Source: Mortierella alpina (Eukaryota; Mortierellomycota; Mortierellomycetes; Mortierellales; Mortierellaceae). Taken from it: a stretch of DNA of 64,000 bases. Shown in pieces: positions 36,074 to 48,650 of this stretch (its first letter is position 1; the number at the start of each line of letters is the position of its first letter). Position numbers and translations under genes: made by a program. The stretch is taken from contig JANATF010000014.1 in the NCBI GenBank assembly GCA_029449245.1, forward strand, positions 748,501-812,500, given 5' to 3'. The notes beneath the pieces were generated by a model. It saw only the letters and a list, made by a program, of their open reading frames with translations. It was not told where the DNA came from and made no database searches.

Positions 36074-36849
36074 CTCACCCCTCGTTCTCGCACACCTCCT
36101 TCCAAACTCTTATTCCCACCCGCTTTGTTCATCTACCTCCTGTTCGGACACCCATCTTCCAGTCCGCGTCGTGGCACTACATCAGCAGCACTCGCACTGA
36201 GCGCCTTCGCAGTCGTACACTCGGTCCTCCTGCCCGATTACCTCAACGCGCCAAGGCCAATCGACAGACACCCTTGCATCCCTCCGCCTCTTTGTTTACA
36301 ATCTACAGACACATAGCCAACCTTTTTCCCACTTCTCCCTTGCACACCATTCTTCCTCCGCCCATTGACCTCATCCGCCTCTTCCTCCTCTTCCTCGTCC
36401 GCATCTGCAGCTCTTGCGCGTCCTCATTCATCTTTCTCAAGAAGCATCCATCCCTAGCTTCTCATCCTCCTTCAATATCATTCTTGCTCACTATTCTCTC
36501 CTCCTCGCTACCTGCACTCGTTGACCCGGCCTTCTCTCTCAACCCAGGAACGTCGTAAGCAGTCGCATAGAGTCGTCGGATTACCTGTTCATCATTGCCC
36601 CTTTCCTTCGCAAGCCCATTTGCCTGCACCACATCCAAAGGTATGCCTCATTTTTCTCTACCGCATCCTTCGTAGCTGCATCATTTTCGATATCTCCTGT
36701 CATGCCTCCTTTTTTGCCTTCTGTTTGGCATATCATGATTCTACCTCCATACCCTCCTAACATCCCTTCTCTCTCTTTTCCTTTGCTCCTCTGATTTCTT
36801 TCCCTCTCCCTCGCCTCTCTCCTGCCTTAGCCACGTCAACATACACATC

Positions 36850-36902
36850 ATGTTGCCTTCATCGATCTCAAACAACGGACCTGTGCCCTATAATAATGTC
36901 CA

Positions 36903-36933
<31 letters not shown>

Positions 36934-39900
36934 CAACGTGAGAGCGAGGATGACATGATTACCACTTCCTCTCTCCCTGTACCTGCCTCTCCTTCCTCTG
37001 CTTCCTCTCTTTCTCACCCATCCATCCCCAACAATAATGCCGTCGCAACTGGCTACTCTTCGCACTCACAGTCTTATGCCCAGAGCAGTAATCGCCACCC
37101 CAACAACACGGCAGGGTATTTGAGCCCCCTGAGCGCACAGCAGCATAGTTCAACAATTCCTCAGATCAGGTCTCCTCTCTCCATGGGTGCCTCGACCGGA
37201 TCCCAGGGCAACAACTCTAGCACGCTCGGTGGCCGCACCAGCAACTACAACCGCGGCCGCCGAGACTCCTTCCAACACAGCCCCCTCTCCTTCTCACCGA
37301 CACTCAGCCATAACAGTGCGAGCCTATCCTCACAGATGAGCAGCCTCGGAGGGGCTGGTGCAGGGATGGCATCCGGTGGAAATGGCGGTCTTTATCCACA
37401 TCATGCCAGGATGGCACAGCTCTGGTCGCCTTCTACTGGCGGAGCTGTCGCAGACCCCAATAGCAGCACCCGCATGCGGTGTCTGAGCACCAGCAGCATC
37501 GATAGCAATGCCAGCTCTGTTGGATTCAGCCACTTGACTCCGGCCATGGCAGCCATGACTGTTCAGCATGCGCATCAGCAGCACCAGGCTTCGCCTACCA
37601 ACTCTGCTTATGACTCCTATGGAACTTCACCGCAGCACAGTGGATTTCAACATTATTACCACACGCAGCAGCAGCAGCAGCAGCAGCAGGCACCGCACCC
37701 GTCCTCTGCATCCTCTTCCGCCTACCCCTACCACAGTCCGTTCTCAAGCCCTCTGCAGCAGTCTCAAATGTCTGCTCCAGCGTATGATAGCCTCTCTGTG
37801 GCGGCGACAAGCATTGCGACCAGTCTTTACGGGACGACTCCGCCAACCTACTCGAGCTCGGCGTCTGATCTGCTGTACCAGTCGCCATCGTACTATGGAC
37901 AGGTGCCATCGGCGGTCCCTGGAACTCAGACCTACAACAGCACAGCTGCCCGCTATGGATCAGGTTCCTCTGTACTTGCACTGGCGCCGTCGCTGTACTC
38001 GGATCAGGACAGTTCTGCAAGGATGTCACAGCAGCAACAGCAATCGTTCGACACGCACTCTCCGTTGTCAGCCAATGGTCCGGAAGGGGCACGCCCGTTC
38101 GATTATGGTGACCAGTATCAGCCCCAGGCACCCTACTATGGACAACAACAGCAGCAACAACAGCAGGGACTGGGCATTTTGGTTGCTGGTGGCATGGCCC
38201 GAGGCATGTCCTCTTCGCCCGAAGCTGGCGTGGCACAGGACGACATTGATCTTCAGCGACAACAATCGCAGCAGCTGGAGGATCAGTACAGCAACAATGG
38301 CGGCGGCGGCGATGAATCGTCGTTGTTGGGGCCAATGCGTCGACTGAAGCGCAACAATTCGGCGAGCGGGCTCATGCAGACCCCAGATGACATCCAGCCG
38401 ATCCTGGGCAAGGATGGCAAGACACTGGTGTACCTTTGCCCAAAATGCACGAGCACAACCAAAGGTACGACCGACCCCCTGTGCAATGATGCACAGACAG
38501 TGGGACAAAACACAAGGGCCCTTTATTATCTGATTTATATTGGAAGGCTATGTTCCGACCCCCCTTCAGTTGACATGCTTACATTGCATGAACTCATCTC
38601 GCACACACACATTTTTTTTTTGGAATCGTAGAATTCACCACAAAGTCCAATCTCAAACGCCATCTCGAGAACAAGAACATCCACAAGTATGTTTTCATCG
38701 TCATTGTTCGCACTGCTGCAGCTAAGAATGCATATGTGCTCTGCAAGCTGCAGAGGGCTGCAAGAAACCAAGCAGTGCCACTCACCACCGCCCTTTTGCC
38801 CATTTTAGCACCCCCTACCAACGCAGACGAGACCAGAAGCGATGGCAGGGTCATGAAAAAAAGCAAGTCTGTCGTGCAGAGACTACTCAGCGTATGCGCA
38901 CTTGGAGAAGCAAGAACCCCGAGAAAAGTACGTGTCTAGTTCGTCGATGCGTCTCTCGCTCTCCTTCATTCCTGTATTTTGTTGCGTCGCCCATCAATGT
39001 CGGCCTAACCATGTCTGCCTATACATATCTTGATAATTCACTAGATCGCTTCAACGATATGCGCTGCCGGGTTTACAAGCTAGCGCGTGCAAAGTTTGGA
39101 GACTACTACTCTCAAGCCAAAGAAGACTTTGTCGTTGCTGAGATTGACCGTCGCAAGAAGATGATGCTCATGCGCAACAGCCGTCGCGCTGAATGGGCTA
39201 ACCAGGCAGGCACCAGTACCAACGGCACCGGTTCAGTCGGTCCTACGTCAGCCTCGCCCTCCGCATCCCCAGTCTCGGCAGCTGCCGCCCTGGGTTGCGC
39301 TGCAGGCGACGTAGCTGGATTCCAGCTCCCAAACACGGATTTCACCTTCTCATCCAACTTTGGCTGCGGGCCACCATCCCCAACTTCTTCTTCCCTGATG
39401 GTCGGGCAGCAAATGTCGAGTTTCGGGAATATGGACACTTGCTCGTCTGCTCAAGACAATGCTCTCCACAATGACGGATTGAAGGATCACCATCAAAACG
39501 ACACTGCGTCGAGTGACGACCGATTCTACAGCGATCTGGCGCAGGGAAAGCTGCCACCTCGTCGTCGTTCTCGCTCGGCGATGCAACCGCCCATGGCCAA
39601 TGAGATCCAGTCCGGTAATGGATCCCCAGCTGGAATCTCTACTGCTGTGGCTTCATCATCGTTCGCATCATTTGCATCAGGTTCCTTCCAGAGCGGCGAC
39701 GACAGCGCCTCAAGACTCTTTGCGTCTTCATTCGGGTACCCTGGCTCCACGGTCCAGCAACAGCCGCAACCGTCAGTGGCTGCGCGTCGGCTCAGGAAGC
39801 AGCGTTCTGCGACCGAGAACCCAGACATGTTCCGCCAGAGCCCAATCTATGCCACTTCGCCGGTGGGAATGGGGCCTTACTCGGGGGTGTACTCTGGTAT

Positions 39901-41038
39901 GGTTGGAGGAACAAATGCGGCCTCAGCCGCGGGTGGTGGTCATGGTGCAGCACTCCAAGGAAACTACATGGACTCGAATCAGCAGCTTCAAATGCTCCAG
40001 CAAAAGTATTATCCCGAGACCATGTCTGAATCCCTACTGTTTAGCAAGTCCCAGCAGCAGCAGCAGCACCAGCGCCATCAGCAACAGCAGCAACAACATC
40101 AACAACAGCAACAGCATGACCACCAGAACATTGAATCCGTCGTCGAGGGTATGGAGATCAGTCAAGCCATGGACCTTGTATCGTCCACCACTGCCAATTC
40201 TGCATCCGATGCATCTGGGGGTGGCCTCTACAGTGATCGAGATGCCTCGGCTTGGTTGACACCTTCAACCACGTACAATCACGGTCATTCTGGTGGTGGT
40301 GCCACCGCCAGTCATCACAGCGGAGCAGCAAACGAGAACAGTGGCATCTCCAGTGGGTTTCCTTTTCCAATGGTCCGCGATCGCAAGGAATTAGCCCGCG
40401 CGGCTGGGATCCGACTTGACATTCCGACGTCGAGGCAACAGCAGCAACAGCAGCAGCATCAACAGCAGTTATGGCTTCAGAGCATGACCGCTCAAAACGC
40501 GAGTAGCGGCAACAATGCTGCCGCTATGGGTGCAGGAAATGGATCGGATGAGATGGTTGGTGGATCTACCACTTCGAACGAGTCACCTGCTGCGGGTGAT
40601 GGTACCCATTCGACCTCGCAGTCCCCAGTTCTGTTGACCACGTCTTCGACTGCTGCCTCCTCATCCGCGTCTTCTGCGTCCTCCATGAATCCAGCTCAGA
40701 TGGACTCGTGTGCTGATGGAGAGATCATGACTATGAAATCAATCAACGAGAATGGGACCCATATGCACAACAACAGCAACCACCTCACCAACAACACCAA
40801 CACCAACGCTAACACCATCAGCAGCTATGGAAAAAGCAAAGGCTCGAACTTGGAGGTGTTTCCGACCCCCACAACAACCGCTTCAGCAGCAAACGCAGCG
40901 ACAGCGGCGGCTGCGGCCGCGGCAGCAGCCGATGCGGGGTTTTATACAGTCGGCGTAAGTGCCGCAACTGATTACCTGGCCAAGGAGGTGCCAGTGGTCC
41001 GTCGACACTCGACACATCTGTCGAACCTCTCCGCCTGA
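36850..41038 (+). CDS. Glutamine-rich zinc-finger protein, putative regulator
   Basis: Exons 36850-38464, 38632-38686, 38809-38927 and 39045-41038 give 1260 residues. The first ~515 and last ~580 residues are low in complexity: runs of Gln (16-30, 274-281, 395-399, 431-437 and several in the last exon), Ser, Asn and Ala (near the end). Between them lies the only structured part: YLCPKC, FTTKSNLKRHLE and a later His, a C2H2-like finger with wide spacing. Next come RMRTWRSKNPEKN and RFNDMRCRVYKLARAKFG, then a basic helix. Such a finger with disordered Gln-rich flanks suggests a transcription regulator in the nucleus. I do not recognise the family. The block after the finger may be a second DNA-binding or dimer region; that is inference. 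Confidence 0.75.
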
Positions 41039-41763
41039 TTATTTTCTTGTTTTTTTTTTCTTCCAGTTTATTATAGTAATATCTCTCCCGTTCGTTAGGT
41101 CATTAATCATCGTCGCGACCTGTTCTGTATCTACCTCATGTTTTGTTCCTTTTCTTTCTTTCCACCGTAATATGTACTATACTGTTTTGTTTCTTTTGAA
41201 TATAAAGGCCGTACAGTCCCTTCAAAGAGTTGGAAAGGTTGGGTTACGTTTCGTTTTTGGCACAGCTTGCAATTCTCATTCCGATGCTCGAGTTTTGTCT
41301 GTGGCATGCAAAGCGGTATTGAGACGTGGTAGCAAGGAGATGCGTATTCCGCGGCATGTAGTACAGTGGTCGTTTCGTGAACCATCTTGCACTTGTCGTG
41401 TATTCTGCTGTACGTGGCCATGGTTTTCTGTTTGTGGACGCGTCCAAGTGGCCTAGTGGAACGATTCAACGATCTGCTTTACAGTTACAGAATACGGTGG
41501 AAGTGCACTCGCGATCTCAGTTGCCTCGATCGTGGTACGCGCAATCAGTCGTTGCGCGTGTGGTTTTGACTTTTAACGCGCGATTTGCCTATGAGAGGCA
41601 CGTCGGGTCTATTGTTGAATGTCGCCCGTCGAGTCATGTCAACGCAGTGCCATGCAGCTTGGCAAGAATACACATGTGTACTTGAAAAAAACATTCTCTG
41701 CTAGTCTAGTCTATTTGTACAATTTGGCCCCGCTGACTCTTGACGCTCCGGCTCACACTTTGT
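41039..41763. other. Convergent intergenic region
   Basis: It holds the 3' flanks of the zinc-finger gene and the acyl-CoA oxidase gene, with T-rich sequence just past the first stop. No gene seen. Confidence 0.65.
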
Positions 41764-44086
41764 CTAATCGTCATCCTCGTCATCGTCCTCCAAGGGCTCG
41801 TCGTCTTCAATGTCGCGGCGGAGGAGCGACTGCATCAGTGGTAGGTAAGGGTGAGGCCCACCCACGGGGTTCTGTCTCTTGACCAGATCAAAGTACTTCT
41901 CGTACACGTTTCCGTCGTACACTCCCAGGGGCGAGTTGATCATGTAGTCCGATAAGTTGAAGGCATCAATCAGAGGAATGTACTCCTGTCGCACCTCGCG
42001 GCAAAACACGTTCACCTGCGCACGCACAAAGTCCATCTGCGACGGCGTAAAATAGCGATACTGCAGGAAGAAACCTGCATTCTGCTCAATCGAGTACAGT
42101 CCGTACAGGATGCACAACTTGGACAGCACGGGCTGGAGACCCTCGGGCGCGTTCCGCACGGCCTGCGAAAAGCGGCGGAAGATGTAACCGAACGCGTGGA
42201 TCTTGGCAGCGGCGAGACGTGCCTGAGAACAATCCTCATAAGCGGCCTCAGGACTCAACCCGTGCTTCAGTGATGCCTCAAAGTCATCGCCGGCCTTCTT
42301 GACAACGTTGGCGGCGACCACACCCCAAGCCTGCTGGATCACATTAAAGTCCAAAATTTCCTCGTTGGTCTTGGCAGCACAGCCTTGGTTGAGAAGAGTC
42401 TCCAAATGGTTGAGGTAGTCGACTCCCTCGGGCTGCTTCTTTCCAGCAAGGGCTTCGCGGTAACAGCTGACCAGGTAACGTCCTGACTGAAGGGTCAAGA
42501 TGGTGTTGTCACCCTCCCAGGTGCAGTGAACTGCAAAATCATTGTAGGTGCTTGCGAGTCCGGTGTATGCTGAGTAGCCATGTCCTCCCAAGGTCTGTCG
42601 GCAGGCCTCAATGGCATTCAGAGTACCCCAGGTACAGAAGGCCTTCAGACCAGCAGACGTTGCGTGGGTCTCCTTGAGAGTGTCAAGGACAGTCTGCATG
42701 GACGGATCGTCGGGCTGAGTCGACTCGAGCTGATGCATGAGTTCCTCGTACAGAATGTTGGTCTCGACTCCTGTGAAATGGAAGGCATAGGCCTGGGCGA
42801 GAAGGGGCATGAGACGGTACTGGTGGATAGCATAGTCAATGAGCTTTGTCTCCTGAACGTCATGAGGACTGGACGAGAACTGACGACGGACCGCGGCATA
42901 CCGTCCCGCGATGGTGACAGCCTTCTTGAGAATGTTTCCAGAGTCCGTAACCATAGTGACACGACCCTGGATCAAAGCACCGTACGTCAGCTGGGCCAGA
43001 GGCGGTTCTCTGACCTCACCGTTGCGAGAGACCTTGGTGTGCTTCATCAGCATGTTGTTGCGTGGGATGCGAACGTTGGTGAACTGGATCCAGCCATTGT
43101 CGATGCCGTCACGGCCCATCTTCTTTCCGATGTCGCCAATGTTGATGCCGGGCATGAGCGTGTAGGTGTGGGTGTCGCGGAGCTGGACCACGAACGATTT
43201 TGTTCCGTAGCGCTTGCCGCGAACAATGAGCTGTGCAAACACAACCGTGTGGGTGGCAGTATGCGCAGCACCTCCGATCCACCACTTGGTCGCAGTGATG
43301 GTGGGTGTATGGATGATGAACTGATCAGAGGTCTCGTCAAAAGTAGCGGTGGTCTCCAGACCTGCAACATTGGACCCGTGGCCCAACTCGGTCATGGCGA
43401 AGCACCCGACCATACCGTTCAGAGCAATCAGACCCTTCGATACCCAGTGAGAAAATTGAGAGGAGGTGGCTGCTCCACGCAATGCACCAAAGAAGAGTCC
43501 GTAGTGGACGCCGAACCTGGTCCAAAAGCCCGGGTCGATCATCGAGATTGTCTGCATGCGCATCGTGAAAATGTGGACGGGCTCTGCAGAGACGTAGTGA
43601 ACGATCGTGCGAAACTAGATCGTTATGCGGGATGAAGATCTGTGTTAGAGCCTTAAAGTGACAGCAGAAGCAGTGCCTCTCACAGCATGCCACCTTCCGT
43701 TATCATACCTTTTCCATGGTGCGCTCTCTGATCTGGTCCTTGGTGACATCGCACATGTCGTACATGCGGAAGGTAGGGTCGCGCTCGAGCTCCAGCATAA
43801 ACTTTTCTCTGATCTTTGTGAACTTTTCACCGCCGTCCAGAAAGTAGGTCAGCTCACGCACGTCGAAGCTTGCCTTTTCTCTTTCCTCAGTCATGGACTG
43901 CATAGGACTATAGAACATCAGATAAACGCGTGAGAAGACAAGACAGCGGTATCATGTAGCTTGCAAGGACTTTAGGTGAACAACAAGACAATACGTTTTC
44001 ACTTTGGGCTCCTCAGCAGCACAGGCGGCCATCTGCAGGTGGTTCTGGACAAAGCCCAGACGCTGTGAGGCAACGGACTCGGACAT
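41764..44086 (-). CDS. Acyl-CoA oxidase
   Basis: Exons 44086-43995, 43907-43709 and 43614-41764 give 713 residues, close to the family's usual 650-750. Marks are the FAD-binding CFAMTELGHGSNVAGLETTA and ATKWWIGGAAHTATH. The C-terminal half has GGHGYSAYTGL and CTWEGDNTILTLQSGRYLV, whose Glu is the catalytic base of the family. The enzyme oxidises acyl-CoA to trans-2-enoyl-CoA with release of hydrogen peroxide, the first step of peroxisomal beta-oxidation. The last residues are an acidic run (EPLEDDDEDDD) with no SKL-type signal, so import must use another route, as in yeast Pox1. A TATA box lies at 44312-44305. No other beta-oxidation gene lies near. Confidence 0.96.
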
Positions 44087-44797
44087 TATAGGGCAGGAAT
44101 GTGAAAACTACAAGTGAGTGGACGTGAATGGGCAGTTCAAAGAATGAAGGAATGGACGAAGGAATGAAAGGAACGCGATGAAGCGAGTGCAGGAATGCAG
44201 ACGAGGAATCAGCAGTGAGGAGGAGCGAAAGGAACGCGGGTGGGCGAGAGTAACGAGGACAAAGAAAAGTGCGTATGGGGCAAATAGCTGGTAATGGTGG
44301 GGGTCTTTTATAGATTGCACGACCAGACTATCACACTGCACAATGTATGCGCTTGGCCAGAAAGCACCTCGGCTGCTGTGGCCATTCTTTATACTTTAGC
44401 CGAGCAAGCAGCGCCCAGGGCCAGCGCACGTCGCCGCATGTGAAAGCGGAGGGGCCACACAGGCAGCGATCGACCTGCTCCCTCTCCTCTACCTGCTCGT
44501 CGTCGTCCTCCCACTCTTCCTCGTTGTCTCTCGTTTCCCTCTCGGCCGCCGACTGTAGCTTGACAAGAAAGTTGGATGGACAAGGTTCTGATCCTCATCC
44601 TGAACCGTGCCTGAACTTAAAAAGACACATTTTTTGGGGGGAGAGAGCGTACTATCTTTCTGGCAACCGGCAACCCCTGCTGCCAAGACACCGCTGTCCT
44701 CGCTTCACACACACCTCTTGCTTTTATGGATACTTGCTCTCACTCGGGGTTTCCAGTACTTTTATCAATTGTTGGCCATATAACTTTTTTCTAGCCT
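44087..44797. other. Intergenic region
   Basis: It holds the promoter of acyl-CoA oxidase on its left side and the 3' flank of the first permease on its right. A CT-rich tract lies at 44480-44545. No supported gene. Confidence 0.65.
44305..44312 (-). promoter_or_regulatory. TATA box of acyl-CoA oxidase
   Basis: TATAAAAG on the minus strand, ~220 nt upstream of the start codon. Confidence 0.6.
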
Positions 44798-46435
44798 TCA
44801 GAAACCCTTTTTCTCGTCCGCAAACGCACCACAGGTCTCCGCATCCTCAAGCGTCTTCTCGGCTTGTCCTCCTCCGTTGCCAAAGTTGGACAGATCATAT
44901 CCATGCGACGCCAGGTAGTTCCTAAAGTCCTCATCTTCCTCGCGCAGGTTCTTTTTGGAGTAGTCTGGGATCAAGAACCATGTGAACACGGATCCCAGAA
45001 GCGCCAAGCTAGACGCCAAAATGAACACTCGACTCTGCCCCAGAATTGCATCTCCTTTGCCAAACGACTCGATCGCAGGCTTGAACACGGACGTGCCTAC
45101 AAACGCACCAAACTTTCCAATGGCTGCAGACCAGCCATAGGCAGTGCCTCGAATCGCTGTTGGGTAGATCTCGGCTGAGACGAGACCCAGCATATCTCCA
45201 GGACCAAACTCGCCCATCATCATAAAGATGCCGTAGAGTACCACAAACAGCGGGAAGATGTTCAACAGGTCACGGTAAAAGACGCCCATGAGGATACCCA
45301 GGATGCCCTGAGCAAAAAATCCAAGCGTCATGGTGCGCTTGCGTCCAATCCTGTCCGAGGCCAACGCGCCACCAATGGATCCTGGCAGGTAAAAGACATT
45401 CAGCAACAGCATCCACTGAGCCGTCTGGACAAATGTGGCGTCGCCTCCAATGGCCTGATTGATGATGGTTCCTGCGAAGATGCCGAATGGGTAAGAGATA
45501 AAGTTGTAAAAGAACCAGGATCCTCCTGTGCCCAACAGATACTTCCAGTACCGCCGCATGATCAGAGTGTACGGCACATTCTTCTTGACAGAGTTTTGCT
45601 GAAAAATCTCCGAGTTGTCCATCTTGAACCGAAAGTACATGACCGAGAGCGGTGGCAACACACCAAACGCAAACGATGTTCTCCAAATGACCTCGTAGCT
45701 GGCTCCTGCAAGACCAAGGATCAAGGGGAACAAGGCAGAGAGCACGAACCCACAGTCGATCACAAAGTTGGTGACAAACACAAAGAGCATGCCTCGACGT
45801 CCAGGCATCACCTCATCCGCTGCTTCTGAAGCCGATGCTGAGGAGCAAGGATACTCGCCTCCAACACCGACTCCCAGGATCCCGCGATAGACCGTCAAAG
45901 CCCAGAAGAGTCCCTCGATCGAGCCATTGTGGCCATAGGCACCTGCACAGAGTGCAGCTCCAAGAATGACCAGCAGCGTGGTCAGCATCAACCCGACTTT
46001 GCGGCCAACACGATCACAGACGTATCCGAATCCAATCTGCCCGATAATGCACCCCACAAAAAGTGAGTTTCCGATGCGAGTCGCCATGGCCGATGTGAAT
46101 TGTGCGCCATAGAGCTTTGTGAAGCAGACGTTGACGAGCGACAACACGCCGACCTGGTAGCCGTCCGAGAGAAGTGCAAAGCCTGTGAGGCAAGGACAAG
46201 GACAAGGACAAGGAGAACAGTGGTTGTAAGTCATGACTGATCCTGCAGCTGTGCGTATGAGAGTTGTAAGAGAAGATAGGGTGGAGTGTCCTCAGAACAA
46301 ACACTTGCCAGAAAAGATGACAGTGAAGACTGCAGAGAGTCTTGACTTTTCGTGTCTGGCAGCAGCATCGTCGTTCTCAGCCTTGAGGTCATTTTCAGCA
46401 GCGACGACTGCCAGCTGAGGAGTGCAGTGGGCCAT
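44798..46435 (-). CDS. MFS permease, Git1-like (copy 1)
   Basis: Two exons (46435-46309, 46182-44798) give 503 residues with about twelve membrane helices. Marks are GFALLSDGYQVGVLSLVN in helix 1, CDRVGRKVGLM (the MFS loop motif), GVGGEYPCSSASASE, MYFRFKMDNSEIF in the central loop, SDRIGRKRTM, MGEFGPGDM and YPTAIRGTAYGWSA. The SDGYQ helix and GGEYP loop place it with Git1-type glycerophosphodiester and phosphate-related symporters rather than sugar carriers. It probably takes up glycerophosphodiesters or a similar anion with protons at the plasma membrane. The intron (46308-46183) starts with GC; the paralogue at 48651-50380 has GT at the same position. That intron also holds about four CAAGGA repeats (46191-46214). 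Confidence 0.88.
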
Positions 46436-46912
46436 TGTGGCGTGTGTGGGGTGAGGGAGCGATGGATGGAGATGGATATGGGACCACAGGGAATCGCAGC
46501 AAAGAAGAACACTCTCGCCAGAGAATGGAGCAGTGGAGGCGAGGGAAGGAAAAGAGGAGGAACAACCTGCTTCCTGGGCCAGCGATGCTCTTTATGTGCG
46601 AGACAGTCGAGAGAGCGTACCCCGGCGTGGATACCACTTCAAACTCCATCCCGCCGGAACATGGCATCCCTGTGGAACATGGCGCTGCAGCCACTGGCTG
46701 TGTGTGTATCATCCACTCTCTCTCTTTCTCTCTCTCCTCCAGTGCGCACACGCACACACCCCCCTCAGTCACATTCCACACATTCGACGCGTCTTCACAC
46801 AATCTCATTCACCTTTCTTCATTTGCAACACGCTGTTATGTAATTCGAGTAATAAAAAAAACTGCTGCCCCTGTGCGCATTGTCATTCTGAACAACAACC
46901 TCTATCGTAGTT
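46436..46912. other. Intergenic region
   Basis: It lies between permease copy 1 and the alcohol dehydrogenase. CT and CA tracts lie near 46718-46765. No gene seen. Confidence 0.65.
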
Positions 46913-48405
46913 TTAAGCATCTTGCACGTTGGTGAGCTTGGGCGCACCTGGGGCTGGAGGGCCGCTGAACCTTGTCTGGAGGAACACCTTCATGATGCCC
47001 GCCTCCTTGAGATCGAATCGCTTGTACGCCTCCACAGTCTGCTCCAATGGGAACCGATGCGTCAGCATCACCGTCGGGTCAAACTCGCCACGCTCGATAT
47101 GCTCGAGGCACTTGACCCAGTACCGCTGAATGGGCGCCTGGCCACACCCAATCAGTCGTAGACCCTTCTCCATGATCCCGCCAATCAACAAATGATTAGT
47201 GTACGCAGCATAGTCTGCAATCACGGACATGGTGCCAAACTTCTTGGTCGACCGGACCATCTCGTTGATCACCTCGCTCGTGTCCGTCTCGAGGCCAACG
47301 GCGCGCTCAATCTTGTGGAGAAGACTCTTGGCATAGCGAAAACCTGCACAGTCAATGGCGCGATCCAAACCATCGGGAACCAGCTCATTGATTTTCTCCG
47401 ATACATTCGTGCCGTTGGAAAAGTTGACAGTCTCGACACCCCATTGAGTTTTGGCCAGCTGGAGGCGCTCGGGGACATCGTCCACGACAATGATGCGGCC
47501 GGCCTTGAAAACGTTGCGGAGCCACTGTACAGTGCACAAGCCAATGGGACCAAGACCCCATACACCAACAACGTCGCCCTCTTGGACGCCAGACTCCCAT
47601 ACGGCATGGTACGATGTGGGGACAATGTCAGAGAGATAAAGCGCTTTTTCATCGGTGACTGTGGGCGGAATCTTGAGAAGGTTCGTGTTACCAAAGAGAA
47701 CGCGGCAGTACTCGGCCTGTGCGCCAGAATACCCACCCACAAACTAGACAAAGTCGATATGAACATTCCTCGTGTTAGCAAACGGAAAATATAACCGAAA
47801 ACCATGAACTGAATGCCATCAAAATGACAAAAGCTTTACATGAGAGTATCCCATTACACCAGCGGTGCGGTGACCATACAGCTTTTGCATGACAGAACTG
47901 TTGTTGGTGCAGTCGCAAGCCGTGTATTGCTGCTTCTGACAGAACTGGCACTTGCCACAGGCCACGTTGAAGGCGGCCACGACGCGGTCGCCTGGCTTGA
48001 CTTTGGTCACCTTGCTTCCAACCTTGTCCACAATGCCCATGCATTCGTGGCCGAGGATCTCGCCTGCCTTGAGCTGTAATATCTCACCATGGTACAAGTG
48101 CAAATCCGAGCCGCAGACTGTTGAGGGGCACGCGTGAGTACAGGTATCGTCAATCTCTTGTCTTCTTCCCAAAAAAGCCTAGGCGTTTGCTTACCGGTGC
48201 TTCCTGTGACACGGAGCAGTACATCCTCATCATCCGTAATCTCTGGCTTTGGAACATGCTTCATCACAATCTTATCTTTTCCTTCCCACAAGCAGGCAAG
48301 CATCTCCTCGGATGACGATGTGTTCTGCTTGTCTTCATTAGAGGCCGGGACGGGGACTTCGCCCATTTTGGCTTGAATGATATTTGCGGCGGCGTTAGAG
48401 GCCAT
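46913..48405 (-). CDS. Zinc-dependent alcohol dehydrogenase, formaldehyde-dehydrogenase-like
   Basis: Exons 48405-48195, 48117-47840 and 47743-46913 give 439 residues. The MDR fold is clear. VCGSDLHLYHG carries the first catalytic zinc ligand and LGHECMGIVDKVG the His-Glu pair. The structural-zinc loop is ACGKCQFCQ with a later ACDC. GVWGLGPIGLCTVQWL is the dinucleotide-binding turn, followed by VVDDVPERLQLAK with an acidic residue that favours NAD. The insertion ELVPDGLDRAIDCAGFRYAKS is like that of glutathione-independent formaldehyde dehydrogenases and their fungal relatives. It would oxidise an alcohol or aldehyde in the cytosol. The first ~35 residues are an extra, Ala-rich head. It sits between two Git1-like permeases, all on one strand, which may hint at a common substrate. 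Confidence 0.9.
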
Positions 48406-48650
48406 GTTGTGAAATTGCGTTGCTAGGTGTTGTGTGGTAGAGTGGCAAGTGAGAGAAGTGGGGCAAAGGAGAAGAATGGAGAAAAATACGCAAGATCTCG
48501 CCCGTCGTAGCGATTTATACCAGAGTGGGCATCATGATGTGTTCATTCCTATATCATTTGTCGCTTATGGGCAAAATGATGCGCGCTTCGCTCAAATTTC
48601 CTTTTATTGCTTGACGTTGAGTGGCCATGATTCCTCAGGTTCCTGCGCCA

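Larger units (their letters stand above)
33158..36849. other. 3.7-kb divergent intergenic region and long leader
   Basis: No gene model holds here. Landmarks are a TATA box at 33593 with no gene after it, an 18-C run at 33717, and a TATA box at 36066 followed by a CT-rich stretch that is probably the leader of the zinc-finger gene. A candidate leader intron ends at CCTTAG (36830), with possible donors near 36551 and 36639. The ORF at 35986-36558 lies in this leader and has no family features. Confidence 0.55.

Noticed and set aside
35986-36558. 190-codon ORF upstream of the zinc-finger gene
   Set aside because: It lies downstream of a TATA box in a CT-rich leader, its content is Ser/Pro/Leu from CT bias, and no domain is visible.
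42580-43635. 351-codon plus-strand ORF
   Set aside because: It is the antisense shadow of the acyl-CoA oxidase exon.
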